A DNA stretch of 64,000 nt from Polycladomyces abyssicola. GTDB taxonomy: Bacteria; Bacillota; Bacilli; Thermoactinomycetales; JIR-001. Of this stretch, positions 41,475-52,658 are shown piece after piece; within the stretch, counting starts at the first letter, position 1, and each line of letters starts with the position of its first letter. The stretch lies in assembly GCF_018326425.1 (NCBI RefSeq), contig NZ_AP024601.1, positions 3,026,001 to 3,090,000 on the forward strand, read 5' to 3'. Made by a program: the position numbers and the translations under genes. The notes under the pieces are model-generated. The model made no database searches, was not told the origin of the DNA, and saw only the letters and a program-made list of their open reading frames with translations.

Positions 41475-41512
41475 AAAAAGGCTCCGGCGGTCAGCATCGC
41501 TGTACCGCCGGA
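41475..41512 (-). terminator. Terminator after the transaldolase-like gene
   Basis: Stem TCCGGCGGT/ACCGCCGGA with a 12-base loop followed by GCCTTTTTC on the minus strand. Confidence 0.8.
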
Positions 41513-41539
41513 CATCGTTGCATCCAATCGACCAGACGA

Positions 41540-42196
41540 TCAAGCCTTTTGATGTTGCTTCGCTTTTTCCCAATCCGCCAGGAACCGCTCGATTCCCTGA
41601 TCGGTGAGCGGATGTTTGGCCAACTGCTGCATCACTTTGAACGGCATGGTGGCAATGTGCGCACCGCTTTGGGCAGCTTGCGTGACATGCACAGGATTAC
41701 GGATACTGGCAGCAATGATTTGGGTTTCGATCCCGTGAAGATCGAAAATCTCAGCGATTTGCCCGATCAGTTGACTACCGTCATGATTGATGTCGTCCAA
41801 TCGACCGATAAACGGACTGACATATGTCGCTCCCGCCCTGGCAGCCATCAGAGCTTGGTTGGCCGAGAACACCAACGTGACATTGGTCGGAATCCCCTTT
41901 TTGGCAAAGTGATGGACTGCCTTCAGTCCTTCCGTCGTCATCGGTACTTTAATATTAATCCGATCGGACAACGCGGCCAACGGCTCTCCTTCCCGGATCA
42001 TCCCCTCAGCATCCAAACTCAGCACTTCTGCACTGACAGGACCGTCGACGATCTGCAGGATTTCTTTGAGCACTTCGACGAAATCGCGTCCTTCCTTGGC
42101 CACCAGACTGGGGTTGGTCGTCACACCGGACACGATCCCCCATGAAGCAGCTTCACGGATTTCGTCCACATTGGCCGAGTCAATGAAAAATTTCAC
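41540..42196 (-). CDS. tal: Transaldolase-like fructose-6-phosphate aldolase family protein
   Basis: Small TIM-barrel transaldolase of the subfamily that includes FsaA and bacterial short transaldolases (218 residues). [14 protein letters not shown] start, [14 protein letters not shown], the Schiff-base Lys in NIKVPMT and [10 protein letters not shown]. The GTG at 42196 makes the protein begin VKFFIDSAN and sits nine bases from AAGGAG, better than an ATG three codons earlier that touches that site. Its family includes both activities; in Bacillales transaldolase is more likely. Confidence 0.92.
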   Translation of the reverse strand: MKFFIDSANVDEIREAASWGIVSGVTTNPSLVAKEGRDFVEVLKEILQIVDGPVSAEVLSLDAEGMIREGEPLAALSDRINIKVPMTTEGLKAVHHFAKKGIPTNVTLVFSANQALMAARAGATYVSPFIGRLDDINHDGSQLIGQIAEIFDLHGIETQIIAASIRNPVHVTQAAQSGAHIATMPFKVMQQLAKHPLTDQGIERFLADWEKAKQHQKA

Positions 42197-42241
42197 CACA
42201 CTCATCTCCTTGTGTCATCGAAATGACAACGACCTCACCCA

Positions 42242-43096
42242 TCAGGCTTTGCCCGCGCTGCCGAACAGGCGGATTTTGCTGCGGACGACCTCGACCATCG
42301 CGTCGCGAGCCGGTCCGAGGTATTTCCGCGGATCGATCAAGTCCGGTTTGGCGTTCAGGATTTCCCGGATGGTGTTGGTACACGCCACCTGGTTCTCGGT
42401 ATTGACGTTGATTTTGCCGACACCGAGCGAAATCGCCTTGCGGATCGACTCGTCCGGCACACCGGAACCGCCGTGGAGCACAATCGGTGCCTCGATGTTT
42501 TTGCTCACTTTCTCAATGATGTCGAAGCGGATTTTCGGTTCCCCTTTGTACATTCCATGTGCCGTACCCACAGCGATCGCCATCGCATCCACTTTTGTCT
42601 CTTCCCAGAAGCGGATGGCGTCGTCAGGGTTGGCCAGTTGCGCATCTTCTTCATCAACGCTCAGATCGTCTTCCACCCCACCGATCGTACCCAGCTCGCC
42701 TTCTACGGAAACCCCGACGGCATGGGCCGCTTTCACCACTTCTTTGGTCAGGCGGATGTTCTCTTCCAGCGGATAGTGGGAACCATCGAACATCACGGAC
42801 GAGAAGCCGGCTTGGATACATTTCATCACCATTTCAAAACTGCTGCCGTGATCCAAGTGCAGCGCAACCGGAACACCCGCTTCCTCCGCGGCCACCCGAG
42901 CAAGCGCCACCACGTTTTTCAGACCCATGTATTTGATGGCTCCTTCACTGGCGCCGAAAATAAGCGGAGAACGCTCTTCTTTGGCTGCTTGGATGATGGC
43001 TTGCGTAAACTCCAAGTTGTTCATGTTGAATTGCCCAACAGCAAAACCTTCCCGTTTCGCGCGAGGCAAAAATTCTGTCATAGGTACGAGCGGCAT
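42242..43096 (-). CDS. fbaA: Class II fructose-1,6-bisphosphate aldolase
   Basis: Zinc-dependent aldolase of glycolysis and gluconeogenesis (284 residues). Zinc ligands in LHLDHGSS and the catalytic Asp, MFDGSHYPLEENI with ligands, and phosphate-binding GGSGVPDESIRKA. AGAGGAGGA precedes the ATG at 43096; a longer frame to 43138 has no site. Same neighbours as in B. subtilis apart from the kce-kal pair. Confidence 0.97.
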   Translation of the reverse strand: MPLVPMTEFLPRAKREGFAVGQFNMNNLEFTQAIIQAAKEERSPLIFGASEGAIKYMGLKNVVALARVAAEEAGVPVALHLDHGSSFEMVMKCIQAGFSSVMFDGSHYPLEENIRLTKEVVKAAHAVGVSVEGELGTIGGVEDDLSVDEEDAQLANPDDAIRFWEETKVDAMAIAVGTAHGMYKGEPKIRFDIIEKVSKNIEAPIVLHGGSGVPDESIRKAISLGVGKINVNTENQVACTNTIREILNAKPDLIDPRKYLGPARDAMVEVVRSKIRLFGSAGKA

Positions 43097-43171
43097 AGTG
43101 ATCCTCCTCTGTCTGTTTCCTTGATATTCCTCTGCCATTATAACATTCCCGACAGAAAAAGGGGATTCCCG

Positions 43172-43984
43172 TCAACGACGAATCCCCAGTTTTGCCCGCG
43201 CCTCATCGGGCGTGGCGATCTCCCGCCCCAACTCTTGAGCGATGCGTACCACACGCGCCACCAACTGGGCGTTCGTCGCCAACTCACCCTTTCGGTAATA
43301 AATATTATCTTCCAAACCGACACGAACATGCCCACCCAATACAATCCCCAACACCGACATGGGCAATTGCGCTCTGCCAATACCGGCAACAGTCCATGTC
43401 GCCCCTTCCGGCAGTTGGCGGACCATGTGCAGAAGATGTTCAGCCGTAGCCGGAATGCCCCCCGGTACACCCATGACGAAATCAAAATGAAGATGACCCG
43501 TGACCAGTCCTTTTTTTACCAACCGCTGTGCATTGGCAATCATTCCCACATCGAAAATCTCGAACTCTGGGCGTACTCCATATTGCTGCATCGTTTCCGC
43601 GAATTGCTCCACCATTTCCGGCGGGTTGAAAAACACATCCCGTCCGAAATTGACAGTACCCGTCGTCAAAGTGGCCATTTCCGGCGCCAGCGTGACCGGT
43701 TGCAGCCGCTCCTCCGCACTCATCCCCACAGCCCCACCAGTCGACACCTGCACTATGATGTCGCAACGCTTGCGGATTTCCTCAATGGCCTGACGATACA
43801 ACTCCCTATTCTGACTGGGCCTACCCTCCGCATTACGTACATGGATATGCGCGATCGCGGCTCCCGCGGCATGTGCTTCAGCTGCCGCGATGCCGATTTC
43901 TTCTGGTGTGACAGGCAGATGCGGCGTATTTTCGCGGGTTACTTCCGCTCCCACCAGTGCGGCAGTGATCATCAGTTTGTCCAT
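43172..43984 (-). CDS. kce: 3-keto-5-aminohexanoate cleavage family protein (BKACE)
   Basis: A TIM-barrel beta-keto acid cleavage enzyme (270 residues). The founding member splits 3-keto-5-aminohexanoate with acetyl-CoA in lysine fermentation, but the family accepts many beta-keto acids. Features: metal-binding IAHIHVRN near residue 46, GGAVGMSAEER, and GIGRAQLPMS near residue 202. The gene lies one base before (downstream of) kal, which strengthens the lysine-pathway reading, yet lysine aminomutase genes are not in this window. Placed between fbaA and spo0F, where B. subtilis has neither gene. Confidence 0.88.
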   Translation of the reverse strand: MDKLMITAALVGAEVTRENTPHLPVTPEEIGIAAAEAHAAGAAIAHIHVRNAEGRPSQNRELYRQAIEEIRKRCDIIVQVSTGGAVGMSAEERLQPVTLAPEMATLTTGTVNFGRDVFFNPPEMVEQFAETMQQYGVRPEFEIFDVGMIANAQRLVKKGLVTGHLHFDFVMGVPGGIPATAEHLLHMVRQLPEGATWTVAGIGRAQLPMSVLGIVLGGHVRVGLEDNIYYRKGELATNAQLVARVVRIAQELGREIATPDEARAKLGIRR

Positions 43985-43985
43985 G

Positions 43986-44384
43986 TCACAGCCCCCCGCG
44001 CTGACGATCTTTTGGTACGACGCAAGTACCTGCGGCTCTGGTTACTACCAACGGCTCCGTCAGTATCCGCGCAGCGGAAGGTACTGCTGGATCGATGTTG
44101 GCCTCAATCACTTTGTAAGCGGTGAAGGTCATTTTGCGGGATGTGTTACCCACTTTCTCGATCGTTCCCACTGCTTCGATGAAATCTCCGGCATAAACGG
44201 GAGCCAAAAACTCGACGGACTCATACGCCACAAACAGACCTTCATCCCCGTCATGACGGATCAACAGTTCGGTCGCCACATCACCAAACAAAGCCAAGAT
44301 CCGGGCACCGTCTACCAGATTTCCGCTATAATGCGCATCCGCTTGTGACATCCGCACACGTATCGTTGCCGTGATTTTATTCAT
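43986..44384 (-). CDS. kal: 3-aminobutyryl-CoA ammonia-lyase-like hotdog protein
   Basis: A 132-residue hotdog-fold protein resembling Kal, which deaminates 3-aminobutyryl-CoA to crotonyl-CoA. Visible features are [23 protein letters not shown] near residues 13-35 and [14 protein letters not shown] near residue 58. Generic acyl-CoA thioesterases share the fold, so the kce neighbour is the main argument for Kal. GAGAGGGGGG precedes the ATG. Confidence 0.8.
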   Translation of the reverse strand: MNKITATIRVRMSQADAHYSGNLVDGARILALFGDVATELLIRHDGDEGLFVAYESVEFLAPVYAGDFIEAVGTIEKVGNTSRKMTFTAYKVIEANIDPAVPSAARILTEPLVVTRAAGTCVVPKDRQRGGL

Positions 44385-44410
44385 GTTGTGCCCCCCTCTC
44401 AGATCCGGCC

Positions 44411-44454
44411 AAAAAAAAGGCGCCTTTCATCCCTTCTGCCATTTTAAAGAAGGG
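44411..44454 (-). terminator. Candidate terminator after spo0F
   Basis: Stem CCCTTCT/AGAAGGG and then a short palindrome AAAGGCGCCTTT running into eight T on the minus strand, about 90 bp past spo0F and 27 bp before kal. Confidence 0.6.
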
Positions 44455-44542
44455 GATCCCCGGCTGATTCACCCGTTTTCCCACCACTGAAAGCCCGCAG
44501 CCACCAAAGGAGAGTGTCTTGGTGATCCAGCCGTCTGGATTG

Positions 44543-44914
44543 TCAAGACGCCAACTGTTTAATCACCTCTGAACGAAGCTCTTCGATATCGAACGGCTTG
44601 GTAAAGTGAGCAAGCGCTCCCAATTTGGAAGCTTCTGCAACCACATCCAACTCGCCGTAGGCAGTCATCATGATCACTTTGGCTGTGGGATGGATCGGGC
44701 GCAGTTGACGCAAGAGTTCGATGCCATCCATACCTGGCATTTTCATGTCCAACAATATAAGGTCCGGACGCTCACTCTGAATGATTTCCAAAGCCGCTTT
44801 GCCATCAGCGGCTTGGAAGATGGAAAAGCCGTCGCGCGCAAACACTTCTTTCAACAGCACCCGTATGCCGTATTGATCATCTACCACCAATACCTTTTTA
44901 TTCGGATTGGACAA
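44543..44914 (-). CDS. spo0F: Sporulation phosphorelay response regulator Spo0F
   Basis: Single-domain CheY-like regulator (123 residues) that passes phosphate from sporulation kinases to Spo0B. Acidic pocket Asp12-Asp13, phospho-acceptor Asp56 in LLDMKMPGMDG, Thr84 and Lys106 in HFTKPF. TTG start with AAGGAGG eight bases upstream. Its location next to fba is the B. subtilis one. I did not find a convincing sigma-H promoter upstream. Confidence 0.95.
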   Translation of the reverse strand: MSNPNKKVLVVDDQYGIRVLLKEVFARDGFSIFQAADGKAALEIIQSERPDLILLDMKMPGMDGIELLRQLRPIHPTAKVIMMTAYGELDVVAEASKLGALAHFTKPFDIEELRSEVIKQLAS

Positions 44915-45263
44915 CTACCGTCCCTCCTTTTCCTTCTCCATGCTCATGGGCCTCCAGCATTCCGTGTCCACCGGAGTCGATCCGTCAGTGTCGGCACCCT
45001 TGTGTTGACGTCGACTTGGTTTGCCATGACTCCCTTCCGTTCACCCCCTTATCCCGGGTAAGGCATCGATAATGGATGGAAAATTGGGAATCATTCAAGT
45101 CCAAGTCCTTACATGGTTGGACACCCCGGGATTGATCCGGCCAGTCCGACATCTCGGAATCCGCGGGGATGCCCCAAGTTGCACACTAACGATTTCATTG
45201 TTATACGTAATATTTCGTGTCCGCATCATTCGAATCCTGCCGACCACATCCAAAAAAAGCGCG
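44915..45263. other. Intergenic region upstream of spo0F
   Basis: About 350 bp without a supported gene. It must hold the spo0F promoter but I could not assign one. A 27-codon minus-strand frame (44944-45027) has a poor ribosome site and no recognisable product. Confidence 0.5.
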
Positions 45264-45289
45264 AGAAAAAAGTTCTGCCGAAGCAGAAC
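45264..45289 (-). terminator. Terminator after the oxidase subunit IV gene
   Basis: Stem GTTCTGC/GCAGAAC closed by a TTCG tetraloop on the minus strand, then TTTTTTCTCG and a second T tract. Confidence 0.92.
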
Positions 45290-45339
45290 GTCAGAATGCA
45301 TGAGGGTGTCTTGCGGGGAATCCTTCCTGGGCTCCACAC

Positions 45340-45645
45340 TCAAAGTAATTGCAAGCCAATGACTGAGACGACGGCGATCACAATTCCGAGTGAGATAAAG
45401 ATGATCGGGATGGCGTGTCCTTTCTGATCCATATGCATAAAGGTGAATAGTTGGAGAACCACTTGGGTGCAAGCGAAAAAGACGATCAAGGGAACAACGA
45501 TCGCCATCGGAAGCAGTTTCATTCCCACGGCGATAAATGATGCCGCAGTCAGCACCATCATCCAAAAGAATGACCAAACGTGTTTGCGTGCACTCTCTTC
45601 TCTGTTGGTGCGCGCCTGACCCTTGAACTGCGCTTGCGGTTTCAC
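45340..45645 (-). CDS. Cytochrome c oxidase subunit IV family protein
   Basis: Small membrane protein (101 residues, three helices) of the prokaryotic heme-copper oxidase subunit IV family (CtaF/QoxD-like). Helices at about 23-42, 46-67 and 76-98; the motif FTFMHMDQKGH between helices 2 and 3 is typical. GTG start with GAGAGGGG four bases upstream. In most Bacillales this gene is the last of the ctaCDEF or qox operon; here it is alone with its own promoter and terminator, between spo0F and pyrG. Confidence 0.8.
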   Translation of the reverse strand: MKPQAQFKGQARTNREESARKHVWSFFWMMVLTAASFIAVGMKLLPMAIVVPLIVFFACTQVVLQLFTFMHMDQKGHAIPIIFISLGIVIAVVSVIGLQLL

Positions 45646-45733
45646 TTTACCCCTCTCCCTTCTCCAAGCATACATGTTATGTTTACGCTCACATTTACTC
45701 TATTAGTTAAAATCATCAGATTATTCTATCGTC

Positions 45734-45763
45734 ATTATATGGGTTATACTCCGCGATTGGCAA
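45734..45763 (-). promoter_or_regulatory. Sigma-A promoter of the oxidase subunit IV gene
   Basis: TTGCCA, 18-bp spacer, TATAAT on the minus strand, about 80 bp upstream of the GTG. Confidence 0.65.
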
Positions 45764-45785
45764 TACTTCCTTTCACATTTTGGAC

Positions 45786-45814
45786 AAAAATGAAAAGGGC
45801 GCATCTAGCGCCCT
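45786..45814 (-). terminator. Terminator after pyrG
   Basis: Stem AGGGCGC/GCGCCCT with a five-base loop followed by TTTCATTTTTG on the minus strand, about 100 bp past the pyrG stop. Confidence 0.8.
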
Positions 45815-45914
45815 GAGACTGCAAAGTGGTTGAGGTTATATCTGATCAATCGGTCCGCTTCGCTTTATAGGAAATCACCCGCAACACAACCCGCCTTCCA
45901 TCCACTTGATTCCG

Positions 45915-47654
<1,740 letters not shown>

Positions 47655-47660
47655 TTAGCC

Positions 47661-47698
47661 CAGAAAGTAGTTTACCTTTTTGGAGGAAGCTTTGTCAA
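47661..47698 (-). promoter_or_regulatory. pyrG promoter with GGGC initiation site
   Basis: TTGACA (47693-47698), 18-bp spacer, TAAACT (47669-47674), and seven bases later GGGCT, first G at 47661. In B. subtilis a GGGC start supports reiterative G addition when CTP is low, giving antitermination; the arrangement here is the same. Confidence 0.8.
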
Positions 47699-47719
47699 CA
47701 GCCAAGATCAGCATGGGCG

Positions 47720-47745
47720 GCAAAAGGGACCGGCGTTTCCGGTCC
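47720..47745 (-). terminator. Terminator after rpoE
   Basis: Stem GGACCGG/CCGGTCC, five-base loop, then CTTTTGCC on the minus strand, directly after the rpoE stop. Confidence 0.75.
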
Positions 47746-48213
47746 TCATATCAGGTCTTCGTCTTCTTCCTCCGCTTCTTCTACCTCTTCCTCATCAAGT
47801 TCTTCATATTCCTCGTCGTCGAAAACATCGTCTTCATCCAGATTTTCGTCGTCGAACAGTTCATCCTCTTCCTCTTCAAACAGATCCTCTTCCAGATCTT
47901 CGTCAAAGTCGTCTTTCACATTGGCCTGAACGGCGGAATCGGTGGCCTGTTCGGTGGGATACCATTTTTTCAGACCCCACAAGCTTTTGCCAACACAGAT
48001 AAACCGGCCATCGATATTGATCTCGGTGTATAATTGCGCGATATAGCGCGTCATCTCCTCTTCCGTGAACCCTTTCAACCGGGCCACTTCCTGATAAAGA
48101 TCACGGTACAGCATCGGTTCGCCCTTTTCGTACAACAACTCGTAAACGAGATCGACCATCGCCGTCTCTCGGATTTCTTCGGGTGTCAAGGAAGCTAGTT
48201 TCCCGCTCATCAT
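47746..48213 (-). CDS. rpoE: DNA-directed RNA polymerase delta subunit
   Basis: Firmicutes-specific accessory subunit that promotes RNA polymerase recycling and promoter selectivity (155 residues). Folded N-terminal winged-helix-like domain (about 1-90; MVDLVYELLYEKGEPMLYRDL, GRFICVG-SLWGLKKWYP) and a disordered acidic tail of about 55 residues made almost wholly of Glu and Asp. Two ATG codons in tandem; AAGGAAG precedes the first. Next to pyrG as in Bacillales. Confidence 0.97.
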   Translation of the reverse strand: MMSGKLASLTPEEIRETAMVDLVYELLYEKGEPMLYRDLYQEVARLKGFTEEEMTRYIAQLYTEINIDGRFICVGKSLWGLKKWYPTEQATDSAVQANVKDDFDEDLEEDLFEEEEDELFDDENLDEDDVFDDEEYEELDEEEVEEAEEEDEDLI

Positions 48214-48438
48214 TGGACACTTCCTTCCGTACGCATTGTCCTTGAGCCGCCAACGTTCTTGGTCCGTACGTCTATTTTAACCAAACAAAAAGGGAAGTCA
48301 ACCTGAGATCCCTTGAAAATGGAAAAAATCAGGAAGGTGGTTGCAACTTTGTGAAATCTTGATTCCGTCTTGACTGGGGGTTAACATTGTCACGCTATCA
48401 TGATTTCTGCACACACCCCATATCAGAGGAGGGGGAGC

Positions 48439-48531
48439 GTGTTGCAGCAGTTGGTATTTCCGCTCATCATTCTCTTGACCGGATTAGCCGCCATGCCGCT
48501 TGTCGATGAGTGGAAATCCACTTCCGAGTGA
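48439..48531 (+). CDS. Candidate 30-residue hydrophobic peptide
   Basis: A short plus-strand frame starting GTG at 48439 with AGGAGGGGG directly upstream, encoding a peptide with one hydrophobic segment (LVFPLIILLTGLAAMPL) and an acidic end. A possible promoter TTGATT-17-TAACAT lies about 50 bp upstream and a strong plus-strand terminator at 48672-48730 closes the unit. I recognise no family. It may be a small membrane peptide or just part of a non-coding RNA. Confidence 0.45.
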   Translation: MLQQLVFPLIILLTGLAAMPLVDEWKSTSE

Positions 48532-48671
48532 CTGATCCGTCATCAGTCGCCATCACCCGGTCCGCTGATTCACTTTTAGCTGAGCAGACGTGTTTTTCCT
48601 CATCTCCTCCTGTCGGATGGCGAACGAATGCCTCCCCCTCCGGGAGGCGAATCCGCTGACAAACAGTGATA

Positions 48672-48730
48672 GAGCCGTTGTTCACCTCCGGTTGACACTG
48701 CCGGATGGTGAAAACGGCTCCCTTTTTTTC
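48672..48730 (+). terminator. Strong plus-strand terminator convergent with icmF
   Basis: Long stem: GAGCCGTT and TTCACC...CCGG pair with CCGG...GGTGAA and AACGGCTC, followed by CCTTTTTTTC on the plus strand. The only plus-strand transcript it could end is the short unit starting near 48400. A smaller GCCTCCC/GGGAGGC hairpin precedes it near 48628-48647. Confidence 0.85.
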
Positions 48731-48741
48731 TTTCCCAGGGT

Positions 48742-51700
48742 TCACATGTTTCGCCGGTATTGACCTCCCACCTCATACAATGCTGCGGTAATCTGCCCCA
48801 GGCTGGCCACCTTCACCGTTTCCATCAACTCGGCGAAGATGTTGCCGTTTTCTCTTGCTACCTGCTTTAGACGGGCGAGAGCGGCAGGGGCCACATCTTT
48901 GTGCCGTTCATGGAATTCGCGCAAGCGGCGGATTTGTGATTCCTTTTCTTCCGGTGTGGCGCGGGTCAGTTCCAATTCCGGCTCTTCCGGCGGATTCGGG
49001 TTGAGGAACGTGTTGACACCGATGATCGGCAGTTCGCCGGAATGCTTTTTGGTTTCGTAGTAGAGGGACTCCTCCTGGATTTTGCTCCGCTGATACTGCG
49101 TCTCCATCGCTCCCAGGACGCCGCCCCGGTCAGAGATCCGCTCAAATTCGGCCAACACGGCCTCTTCCACCAAATCGGTCAGCTCTTCGATGATGAACGA
49201 TCCTTGCAACGGATTTTCGTTTTTGGCCAATCCCAACTCCTTGGTGATGATGAGCTGGATCGCCATCGCCCGGCGGACCGATTCTTCGGTCGGCGTGGTG
49301 ATCGCCTCGTCGTAAGCGTTGGTGTGCAGGGAGTTGCATTGATCGTAGATGGCCATGAGCGCCTGCAATGTGGTGCGGATGTCATTGAAATCGATTTCCT
49401 GTGCGTGCAGGGAACGGCCCGAAGTTTGAATGTGGTATTTCAACTTTTGGCTGCGTTCGTTTGCTCCGTACAACCGTTTCATCACCACCGCCCAGATACG
49501 ACGGGCCACCCGGCCGATCACCGAATACTCCGCATCCAGCCCGTTGCTGAAGAAGAATGACAGGTTGGGGGCGAAGTCATCCACATTCATGCCGCGGCTG
49601 CGGTAATATTCCACGTAGGTGAACGCGTTTGCCAGCGTAAACGCCAACTGGGTGATCGGATTGGCGCCGGCCTCGGCGATGTGGTATCCGCTGATGCTGA
49701 CGGAGTAGTAGTTGCGCACGCGGTTTTGGATGAAATACTCCTGGATGTCCCCCATCATCTTCAGCGCGAACTCCGTGGAGAAAATGCAGGTGTTTTGCCC
49801 CTGGTCCTCTTTCAGAATGTCCGCCTGCACCGTTCCGCGCACCGATTGCAGCGTCTTTGCCTTGATCGATTCATATTCCTCTGCGGAAGGTTCGCGACCG
49901 TGCGCTTCGCGGAATTTTTCCACCTGCTGATCAATAGCCGTATTGAAATACATCGCCAGAATGATCGGAGCCGGCCCGTTGATCGTCATCGAGACGCTGG
50001 TATTGGGTGAACACAGGTCGAATCCCTTGTACAGTTCCTTCATGTCGTCCAACGTGCAGATGCTCACCCCGGACTCCCCGATTTTACCGTAAATATCCGG
50101 CCGCTCGTCCGGGTCTTCGCCGTACAGGGTGACGCTGTCAAACGCGGTGGACAACCGTTTGGCCGGATCATTTTTCGACAAGTAGTGGAATCGGCGGTTG
50201 GTCCGTTGCGGTGTCCCTTCCCCCGCGAATTGCCGTTTGGGGTCCTCGTCCGTCCGTTTCAGCGGGAAAACGCCCGCGGTGTAGGGGAAACGTCCCGGCA
50301 CGTTCTCAAGCAGACACCAGCGCAGGATTTCCCCCCAATCCTCGTAACGGGGAAGGGCGATCTTCGGAATTTTGCTCCCGGCCAGCGTCTCGTGGTACAA
50401 CGGCATGCGGACCTCCCGGTCCCGCACTTTGAACACGAATTCATCCTGCCGGTACATTTCCTTGACCTTCGGCCACTCTTCGATCAGTTTTTTGCAATAG
50501 GGGTCCAGTTGTTCCTCGATTTTCCGGATTGCCTCATCCAACGGTTTCAGCGGAGCTTCCGACGTCGTTTCCTTCGCCAGCCACTCGCGGGCGCCATGCA
50601 GTTGGAACAACCGACGGGCGAGTTCCGTCTGTTCCTCCACCCATTTGCGATAATTTCGCACCGTGTTGGCGATATCCCGCAGATAATGCGTCCTCTCCGG
50701 CGGGATGATGTGGCGGACTTCCACTTGTTGTCCCGTCACGTCCATGGAGGATTCCCAGCCGAGATCGAACTTCTCGTTCAGCTTGTCGATGAGAGCCCGG
50801 TACAACACATTGGTGCCCGGATCGTTGAACCGACTGGCCATGGTGCCGTAAACCGGGATTTTCTCATCCGGCAAATCAAATTGCCTGTGATTGCGACGCC
50901 ATTGTTTCTTTACGTCGCGCAACGCGTCTTCCGATCCTTTGCGGTCGAATTTGTTGATGGCGATCAAGTCGGCGTAATCCAGCATCTCGATTTTTTCCAA
51001 TTGGGACGGTGCGCCAAACTCTGACGTCATCACATACAGAGACAGATCGCTTACTTGCGTAATGTCCGCATCCCCTTGACCGATCCCGCTTGTTTCCACG
51101 ATCACCAGGTCGTATCCCGCCCGTTTGACGATGGCGATTGCGTCGCGGGTGGCCGCACTGAGCTCAGACCGGTTGCGCCGCGTTGCCAAGCTCCGCATGT
51201 ACACACGCGGGTGGTGTACCGCGTTCATGCGAATGCGGTCACCGAGTAATGCACCTCCTGTGCGTTGTTTGGACGGGTCGATGGAGAGTACGGCCACTTT
51301 TTTTCCCGGGAAATCTTCCAGGAACCGTCGCACCAACTCGTCAGTGAGTGAACTTTTCCCGGCACCTCCGGTTCCGGTGATGCCCACCACCGGAACAAAC
51401 CCGACCTCGGCAGCGGACTCTGTCAATTCCGCCAGTGTGGACGCCACCGCCTCACGTCCTTCCCGATCCTCCGCCACATGTTCGGCCAAGGTTATCAGGC
51501 GGGCAATGGCACGCGGATCGGCTTCCGGCAGTTTTTCCAATTCCCATGTCACCTGCTCCACGGTGGGGAAGTCGCATTCCTTCACCATGTGGTTGATGAT
51601 GCCTTGCAACCCCATTTTCATCCCGTCGTCAGGGGAGAAGATCTTGGCCACGCCGTACGCTTCCAACTCCCGGATTTCGCTGGGAACGATCACACCTCCG

Positions 51701-52002
51701 CCGCCGCCGAACACGCGGATGTGTTCCGCTCCCCGTTCTTTGAGCAGATCGATCATATACTTGAAAAACTCCATATGCCCGCCTTGATAAGAGGAAACGG
51801 CAATGCCCTGCACATCCTCCTGAATTGCCGCCCTCACGATTTCATCCACCGAACGGTTGTGCCCCAGGTGGATCACTTCCACACCGGATGCCTGCAACAG
51901 ACGGCGGAACAGGTTGATGGAAGCGTCATGCCCGTCAAACAGACTGGCCGCCGTCACGAACCGCACCGCATGTCTGGGACGGTAAACCTCGGTTGCCGTC
52001 AT
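48742..52002 (-). CDS. icmF: Fused isobutyryl-CoA mutase / GTPase (IcmF)
   Basis: Single-chain B12-dependent acyl-CoA mutase (1086 residues). Order of domains: cobalamin-binding (residues 1-140; DGHDAS at 23-28 carries the cobalt-ligating His), MeaB-like G-protein chaperone (about 170-415; P-loop GTGGAGKS at 210-217, GIGQGD and INKFD), and the substrate-binding TIM barrel with C-terminal mutase part. It isomerises isobutyryl-CoA and butyryl-CoA; some relatives handle isovaleryl/pivalyl-CoA, and sequence alone does not settle the substrate. ATG at 52002 with AGGAGGTGA upstream. Last gene of an acyl-CoA operon; the N terminus overlaps the end of the TetR gene by 68 bp. Confidence 0.95.
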   Translation of the reverse strand: MTATEVYRPRHAVRFVTAASLFDGHDASINLFRRLLQASGVEVIHLGHNRSVDEIVRAAIQEDVQGIAVSSYQGGHMEFFKYMIDLLKERGAEHIRVFGGGGGVIVPSEIRELEAYGVAKIFSPDDGMKMGLQGIINHMVKECDFPTVEQVTWELEKLPEADPRAIARLITLAEHVAEDREGREAVASTLAELTESAAEVGFVPVVGITGTGGAGKSSLTDELVRRFLEDFPGKKVAVLSIDPSKQRTGGALLGDRIRMNAVHHPRVYMRSLATRRNRSELSAATRDAIAIVKRAGYDLVIVETSGIGQGDADITQVSDLSLYVMTSEFGAPSQLEKIEMLDYADLIAINKFDRKGSEDALRDVKKQWRRNHRQFDLPDEKIPVYGTMASRFNDPGTNVLYRALIDKLNEKFDLGWESSMDVTGQQVEVRHIIPPERTHYLRDIANTVRNYRKWVEEQTELARRLFQLHGAREWLAKETTSEAPLKPLDEAIRKIEEQLDPYCKKLIEEWPKVKEMYRQDEFVFKVRDREVRMPLYHETLAGSKIPKIALPRYEDWGEILRWCLLENVPGRFPYTAGVFPLKRTDEDPKRQFAGEGTPQRTNRRFHYLSKNDPAKRLSTAFDSVTLYGEDPDERPDIYGKIGESGVSICTLDDMKELYKGFDLCSPNTSVSMTINGPAPIILAMYFNTAIDQQVEKFREAHGREPSAEEYESIKAKTLQSVRGTVQADILKEDQGQNTCIFSTEFALKMMGDIQEYFIQNRVRNYYSVSISGYHIAEAGANPITQLAFTLANAFTYVEYYRSRGMNVDDFAPNLSFFFSNGLDAEYSVIGRVARRIWAVVMKRLYGANERSQKLKYHIQTSGRSLHAQEIDFNDIRTTLQALMAIYDQCNSLHTNAYDEAITTPTEESVRRAMAIQLIITKELGLAKNENPLQGSFIIEELTDLVEEAVLAEFERISDRGGVLGAMETQYQRSKIQEESLYYETKKHSGELPIIGVNTFLNPNPPEEPELELTRATPEEKESQIRRLREFHERHKDVAPAALARLKQVARENGNIFAELMETVKVASLGQITAALYEVGGQYRRNM

Positions 52003-52645
52003 GGCAATCACCTCCTGTCGGTGTTGTCAACCCCCTCAGCAACAACGCTGTCTGCAAGCGGATGTATTCTTCCAAGTTGTAATACTTTCGGAGTGCCCAC
52101 CGGCGAAACGTCCACATTTGCCCCATCACCATGATCTGCTGGGCCATCAGTTTGACCGAGGAAGGCTCCAGATGAAGAGTCCCGTCGGCGATTCCCTTCT
52201 CCAATATCCGTTCAAACAGGGACGTAATCTCTTCTTCTTTTTGCAAGACGTAGCGAAGTGCTTCCTTGGGCAATGATTTGGTTTCCTGATAGATCAACAG
52301 CACATAGTCACTCATTTCGTCCATCACGCGAAAGTGATGAGCCACGGCACGCACCAGATTGTCCCTCCCGGTGGCTTCCTCATCCACCGCTTCTTTCAGC
52401 CGTTTTTCCAGCTCAGTGTGGATGTCGTCGCACACCAGGTATAATACGTCTTCTTTGGTTTGAATGTATTCGTACATCGTACCGATGCTGAAGCCGCATT
52501 CCCGTGCGATTTCGCGTGTGGTCGTCTTGTGGAATCCCTTTCGGACAAACAAATCCACCGCACCGCGAATGATTTGCCGCCGCCGCTCTTCTACCAGCTT
52601 GGGGTTCTTGATCTCGGAAGGGATCGGTTTGCGATGCTGCGGCAT
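51935..52645 (-). CDS. TetR/AcrR family transcriptional regulator
   Basis: Regulator with N-terminal helix-turn-helix (residues 20-65: [39 protein letters not shown]) and a ligand-binding C-terminal domain (236 residues in all). ATG at 52645 with AAAGGAGGGG upstream. Being inside an acyl-CoA operon it probably senses an acyl-CoA, like FadR of Bacillus; a palindrome in the thlA leader (58750-58765) is a candidate operator. The reading frame continues about 20 codons into icmF; similar proteins usually end near RGL, so the extra tail is odd but no base change is evident. Confidence 0.88.
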   Translation of the reverse strand: MPQHRKPIPSEIKNPKLVEERRRQIIRGAVDLFVRKGFHKTTTREIARECGFSIGTMYEYIQTKEDVLYLVCDDIHTELEKRLKEAVDEEATGRDNLVRAVAHHFRVMDEMSDYVLLIYQETKSLPKEALRYVLQKEEEITSLFERILEKGIADGTLHLEPSSVKLMAQQIMVMGQMWTFRRWALRKYYNLEEYIRLQTALLLRGLTTPTGGDCHDGNRGLPSQTCGAVRDGGQSV

Positions 52646-52658
52646 CCGCACCCCTCCT

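Noticed and set aside
42473-44125. 550-codon frame antisense to fbaA and kce
   Set aside because: Shadow frame across two real genes and their gap, no domain.
44944-45027. 27-codon frame upstream of spo0F
   Set aside because: Ribosome site only two bases from the ATG and no recognisable product.
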